Source of the DNA: Paracoccus halophilus
GTDB taxonomy: Bacteria > Pseudomonadota > Alphaproteobacteria > Rhodobacterales > Rhodobacteraceae
Assembly (NCBI RefSeq): GCF_000763905.1
Contig: NZ_JRKN01000009.1
Span: 86,156-150,155, forward strand
Length of the DNA stretch: 64,000 nucleotides
Direction of reading: 5' to 3'
Shown: positions 61,907 to 64,000 of the stretch, one piece after another
How positions within the stretch are numbered: the first letter of the stretch is position 1
Layout: every line of letters begins with the position of its first letter
Notes under the pieces: model-generated
What the model saw: the letters and a program-made list of their open reading frames with translations, nothing else
Databases searched by the model: none
What the model was told of the DNA's origin: nothing
Made by a program: the position numbers and the translations under genes

Positions 61907-62926
61907 TCATGCGCGGCGGATCGTATCGCCCCGCATGATGGTGGGGACCAGCGCGACGATGCCGTCCCGGGGCGCCGGGTCCTTGCCGGCGACGATCCGC
62001 GCCGCGCGGCGGCCGATGTCGACGCGCCGCGCATCCGTGGTGGTCAGCCGCATCGGCAGCCCGTCCAGCAGCTCGACCCCGTTGAACCCGGCAAGCCCCA
62101 GCCTGCCCGGAATGTCATAGCCCTTTTCCATGCACCACAGCAGCCCGCCCGCGCCGATCATGTCATTGGAAAAATAAAGGAAATCCAGATCCGGTTCGCG
62201 CGTCATGATCCGCTCGGTCAGTTCGCGCCCCTTCAGCAGCGAGGAACCGCCCTGATAATATTCCCGCGCGGCCAGCGCCACGCCGACCTCGGCCAGCCGC
62301 TCCTCAAAGCCGGCCAGGCGTTTGCGCGCGCGGTGGTCCTCGGGCATATGCGTGCCGATGAAGCCGATGCGGCGATAGCCGGCATTCAGGATCTCATCCG
62401 CCATTTCCGCGCCGGCACGCCTGTGCGAGATGCCGACCATGCAGTCGATCGCCTCGCCGTCTATATCCATGATCTCGACCACCGGCAGGCCGGCATTGTC
62501 CAGCATGGCGCGGGCGGCCTTGCTGTGCTCAAGCCCGGCCAGAATGACGCCGGAGGGGCGCCAGGACAGCATGTCGTAAAGCACCGCATCCTCGCGCGGG
62601 GGCGAATAATTCGTGACCCCCACCACCGGCTGCAGCCCGGTATCGTCCAACTCGGCCGAAATGCCGCCCAGGACATCGGGAAAGACCATGTTCGACAGCG
62701 ACGGGATCACCACCGCGACCAGGTTGACGCGCTGGCTGGCCAGCCCTCCGGCGATCTTGTTGGGCACATAGCCCAGCGTGCGGGCGGCGGTCAGCACCTT
62801 TTCGCGCGTGGCGGCCGAGACATCGCCCCGGTTGCGCAGGACACGGCTGACGGTCATTTCCGACACGCCCGAGGCTTCGGACACATCGCGCAGGGTCAGG
62901 GGACGGTGAGGTCTTTTCGTGTTCAT
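61907..62926 (-). CDS. LacI family regulator, gluconate repressor (GntR)-like
   Basis: A 339-residue LacI/GalR regulator. The helix-turn-helix is LRDVSEASGVSEMTVSRVLR, with the hinge YVPNKIAGGLASQRVN, then a periplasmic-binding-like effector domain. Overall sequence is close to the gluconate repressor GntR of enteric bacteria. No sugar-acid genes lie nearby in this window. An operator-like ATGTTACCG sequence lies 21 bases upstream, so it may be autoregulated. Confidence 0.88.
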   Translation of the reverse strand: MNTKRPHRPLTLRDVSEASGVSEMTVSRVLRNRGDVSAATREKVLTAARTLGYVPNKIAGGLASQRVNLVAVVIPSLSNMVFPDVLGGISAELDDTGLQPVVGVTNYSPPREDAVLYDMLSWRPSGVILAGLEHSKAARAMLDNAGLPVVEIMDIDGEAIDCMVGISHRRAGAEMADEILNAGYRRIGFIGTHMPEDHRARKRLAGFEERLAEVGVALAAREYYQGGSSLLKGRELTERIMTREPDLDFLYFSNDMIGAGGLLWCMEKGYDIPGRLGLAGFNGVELLDGLPMRLTTTDARRVDIGRRAARIVAGKDPAPRDGIVALVPTIMRGDTIRRA

Positions 62927-62947
62927 CGCAACTACCGGAACGAAATC

Positions 62948-62963
62948 ATGTTACCGTTATCGT
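62948..62963. promoter_or_regulatory. Operator-like site upstream of the LacI regulator
   Basis: ATGTTACCGTTATCGT: the left half equals the half-site of E. coli GntR operators (ATGTTACC), and the right half is a degraded inverted copy. It is located 22-37 bases before the regulator start. Confidence 0.5.
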
Positions 62964-62987
62964 CTCGTGCAGAGCACGGCAAGCCGC

Positions 62988-63016
62988 TTGCCATTCGTTC
63001 GGTCTGCGGGCAGAAC
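62988..63016 (+). promoter_or_regulatory. Predicted promoter of tRNA-Arg
   Basis: TTGCCA (62988-62993), 17-base spacer, CAGAAC (63011-63016), 12 bases before the tRNA 5' end. The -10 is weak alone, but spacing and position fit. Confidence 0.4.
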
Positions 63017-63028
63017 ATCAATCCTGAT

Positions 63029-63105
63029 GGCCCCGTGGCTCAACTGGATAGAGCAATCCCCTCCTAAGGGATAGGTTACAGGTTCAAGTCCTGTCGGGGT
63101 CACCA
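63029..63105 (+). tRNA. tRNA-Arg (anticodon CCU)
   Basis: A 77-base cloverleaf with encoded CCA. The acceptor stem GGCCCCG pairs with CGGGGTC, the D-stem is GCTC/GAGC, the anticodon stem ATCCC/GGGAT with loop CTCCTAA gives anticodon CCU (reads AGG), and the T-arm is ACAGG-TTCAAGT-CCTGT. tRNA-Arg(CCU) genes are frequent attachment sites for integrative elements. The DNA after the CCA end looks foreign here. Confidence 0.97.
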
Positions 63106-63220
63106 GAATATTCATGCCAACGAAGCGCAAGAGTGCACGATTTGGGGTATTTCTTGCGCGCCCCTGTCAAGAAATTTCGGGTTGGGGCAGCGAAGAGACC
63201 TGCTAGCCAATTAAGATATA

Positions 63221-63550
63221 ATGAAAAAACAAGTGGACAGAGCATTTCGGTGCATTCTGGTGCGCGCCACCATCGGAGACGAGCCATTTCAGCCTGACCC
63301 CTGGCAAATTCGTCCGGGACGAAAGGATGCCCTGACGTTCAAGCACCAGCAGCTTGGTCTCGGTCGCTCATCGATGCCCGACGTGCTGACCGTGGCCCTG
63401 TCGTCGCCCACACAGAGCGTCATGGACGTTCTGACCGGGGAAGGACTGGGCGACCTTGATCTTGCCGCCGTGGCCTGCCTCTGCGTGCCCCTGTGGGTGT
63501 TGCCAGCGGCCCAACAGGCTACGGTCGCCGCTGCCTGCGAACACCCTTAA
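63221..63550 (+). CDS. Doubtful hypothetical protein, 109 aa
   Basis: An open frame of 109 residues in the low-density DNA after the tRNA. It has no recognisable domain and no ribosome site upstream. The flanking 63106-63220 and 63551-63574 hold no other gene that I can see. A forward terminator 25 bases after the stop is the only support for its being real. It could equally be a decayed remnant. Confidence 0.3.
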   Translation: MKKQVDRAFRCILVRATIGDEPFQPDPWQIRPGRKDALTFKHQQLGLGRSSMPDVLTVALSSPTQSVMDVLTGEGLGDLDLAAVACLCVPLWVLPAAQQATVAAACEHP

Positions 63551-63574
63551 CGAACTCTTGGCAAGTGCCAACTG

Positions 63575-63600
63575 ACCCCGCTTCGGCGGTGTTCTTTTTT
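63575..63600 (+). terminator. Rho-independent terminator after the doubtful ORF
   Basis: ACCCCGC (63575-63581), loop TTCG, GCGGTGT (63586-63592) with one mismatch, then TCTTTTTT. Oriented for the plus strand. Confidence 0.7.
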
Positions 63601-63770
63601 AGTTCCACCCCTTGCCTTCGGCAAAGCCAACGCGAGGTTTTGCGAAACGGTATCCTTGCCACATAAACTTGATTGCGCTTACGAAGCCAAACTCCGGCAC
63701 AACTTCCCGCAATAGCTGCTCGGGCGTTTTGACAGCAACCGGCGTCTTGATCTTCGCCGCGCCTAGGCTC
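63599..63770 (-). pseudogene. C-terminal fragment of a gene cut by the IS element
   Basis: On the minus strand a frame ending with TAA at 63599-63601 encodes AAKIKTPVAVKTPEQLLREV, then VPEFGFVSAIKFMWQGYRFA and a Lys/Gly-rich end. Read upstream it runs into a stop that lies within the adjacent IS sequence. The rest of the gene is missing, so it is a 3' remnant. I do not recognise the family. Confidence 0.5.
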
Positions 63771-64000
63771 CAGACTCGTTAACTTTCATAGCCAGAAGAG
63801 GACAGTTGCGGCGAGAGCGATGGCCGAGAAGAAGGTTTCCGGGCATCTGTCGTAACGGGTTGCCACGCGCCTGCAGTCCTTCAAGCGTCCAAACATGATT
63901 TCGATGCGGTTGCGGCGTTTGTATCGGCGCTTGTCATATTTGACTGCCTCCTTACGGGATTTCCGGCCGGGGATGCAGACCTTTATCCCCTTGTCTGTCA
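63771..64000 (-). mobile_element. IS5 family (IS427-like) insertion sequence, one end
   Basis: The transposase end, plus an outer segment (about 63771-63785, CCAGACTCGTTAAC) that should contain the terminal inverted repeat. The outer boundary is an estimate; the other end lies beyond the window. Confidence 0.8.
63786..64000 (-). CDS. IS5 family transposase, C-terminal part (continues beyond window)
   Basis: 71 residues are visible. The last acidic residue of the DDE triad lies in the family signature Y-x2-R-x3-E-x6-K, seen as YKRRNRIEIMFGRLK, followed by DCRRVATRYDRCPETFFSAI and the hydrophobic end LAATVLFWL. This ending is typical of the IS427 group, where the second ORF carries the catalytic domain. 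The N-terminal part lies outside the window to the right. Confidence 0.92.
   Translation of the reverse strand, partial: TDKGIKVCIPGRKSRKEAVKYDKRRYKRRNRIEIMFGRLKDCRRVATRYDRCPETFFSAIALAATVLFWL

Noticed and set aside
1..64000. CRISPR arrays, rRNA genes, origin of replication
   Set aside because: I looked for regularly spaced repeats, rRNA signatures and DnaA-box clusters and saw none.

Overview
The window is high-GC, densely packed DNA from an alphaproteobacterium of the order Rhodobacterales. A Paracoccus-like genus is my best guess from gene order and protein sequence, not proven. Supporting signs are the ntrX-trkA-trkH-hfq-hflX order, a complete RcGTA-type gene transfer agent cluster next to cysE, and promoters of the TTGnnn-17-TAGAA type. 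Many neighbours overlap by ATGA or TGATG, so most of the window is organised in translationally coupled operons.

Layout. 1-5.6 kb (+): end of the response regulator NtrX, K+ uptake proteins TrkA/TrkH, RNA chaperone Hfq and GTPase HflX. 5.65-11.4 kb (-): a tight operon telA - DUF2927 lipoprotein - SPFH/GYF protein - zinc-ribbon membrane protein - pfkB-type sugar kinase, resembling the membrane-stress modules built around YdjG/YdjI and TelA proteins. 11.6-14.7 kb (+): fabF, mltG and a small coiled-coil protein.

14.8-29.6 kb (+): a complete gene transfer agent: small and large terminase, portal, g3.5, protease, capsid, adaptor, stopper, tail terminator, tail tube, g10, tail chaperone, tape measure, distal tail, hub, NlpC peptidase, megatron, plus a DUF2793 spike-like protein. 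All frames are open. It is preceded by a promoter and, only about 30 bases after the predicted start site, by an intrinsic terminator. A second strong hairpin follows the capsid gene. cysE follows at 29.6 kb.

30.6-42.8 kb: phosphonate utilisation. Minus-strand phnC-D-E-E, an SDR oxidoreductase and a hexapeptide acyltransferase; plus-strand phnF; minus-strand phnG-H-I-J-K-L-N-M. No phnP or phnO is present. A PhoB-like box precedes phnC and a HutC/PhnF-type operator lies between phnF and phnG. Transport, the C-P lyase core, RPnTP diphosphatase and ribosyl bisphosphate kinase are therefore all encoded here.

43-49.5 kb: queF, a MerR regulator divergent from a Zn/Cd/Pb P-type ATPase with a textbook MerR promoter, a large membrane protein, then an isolated pair of fibre-like beta-structure genes with its own terminator. 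49.5-62.9 kb: housekeeping genes (aldehyde dehydrogenase, zapE, folC, accD, cardiolipin synthase, pterin dehydratase, ilvD, two small unknowns, GNAT, CinA-like, map, a GntR-type LacI regulator). 63.0-64.0 kb: a tRNA-Arg(CCU) gene marks a change in character. Downstream lie short orphan frames, a truncated gene and the end of an IS5/IS427-type insertion sequence, as expected at the edge of a genomic island.

A hairpin followed by a conserved GGATATTT tail recurs at four 3' ends (5.6, 16.6, 22.4 and 61.9 kb), and I regard it as a dispersed 3'-end element.
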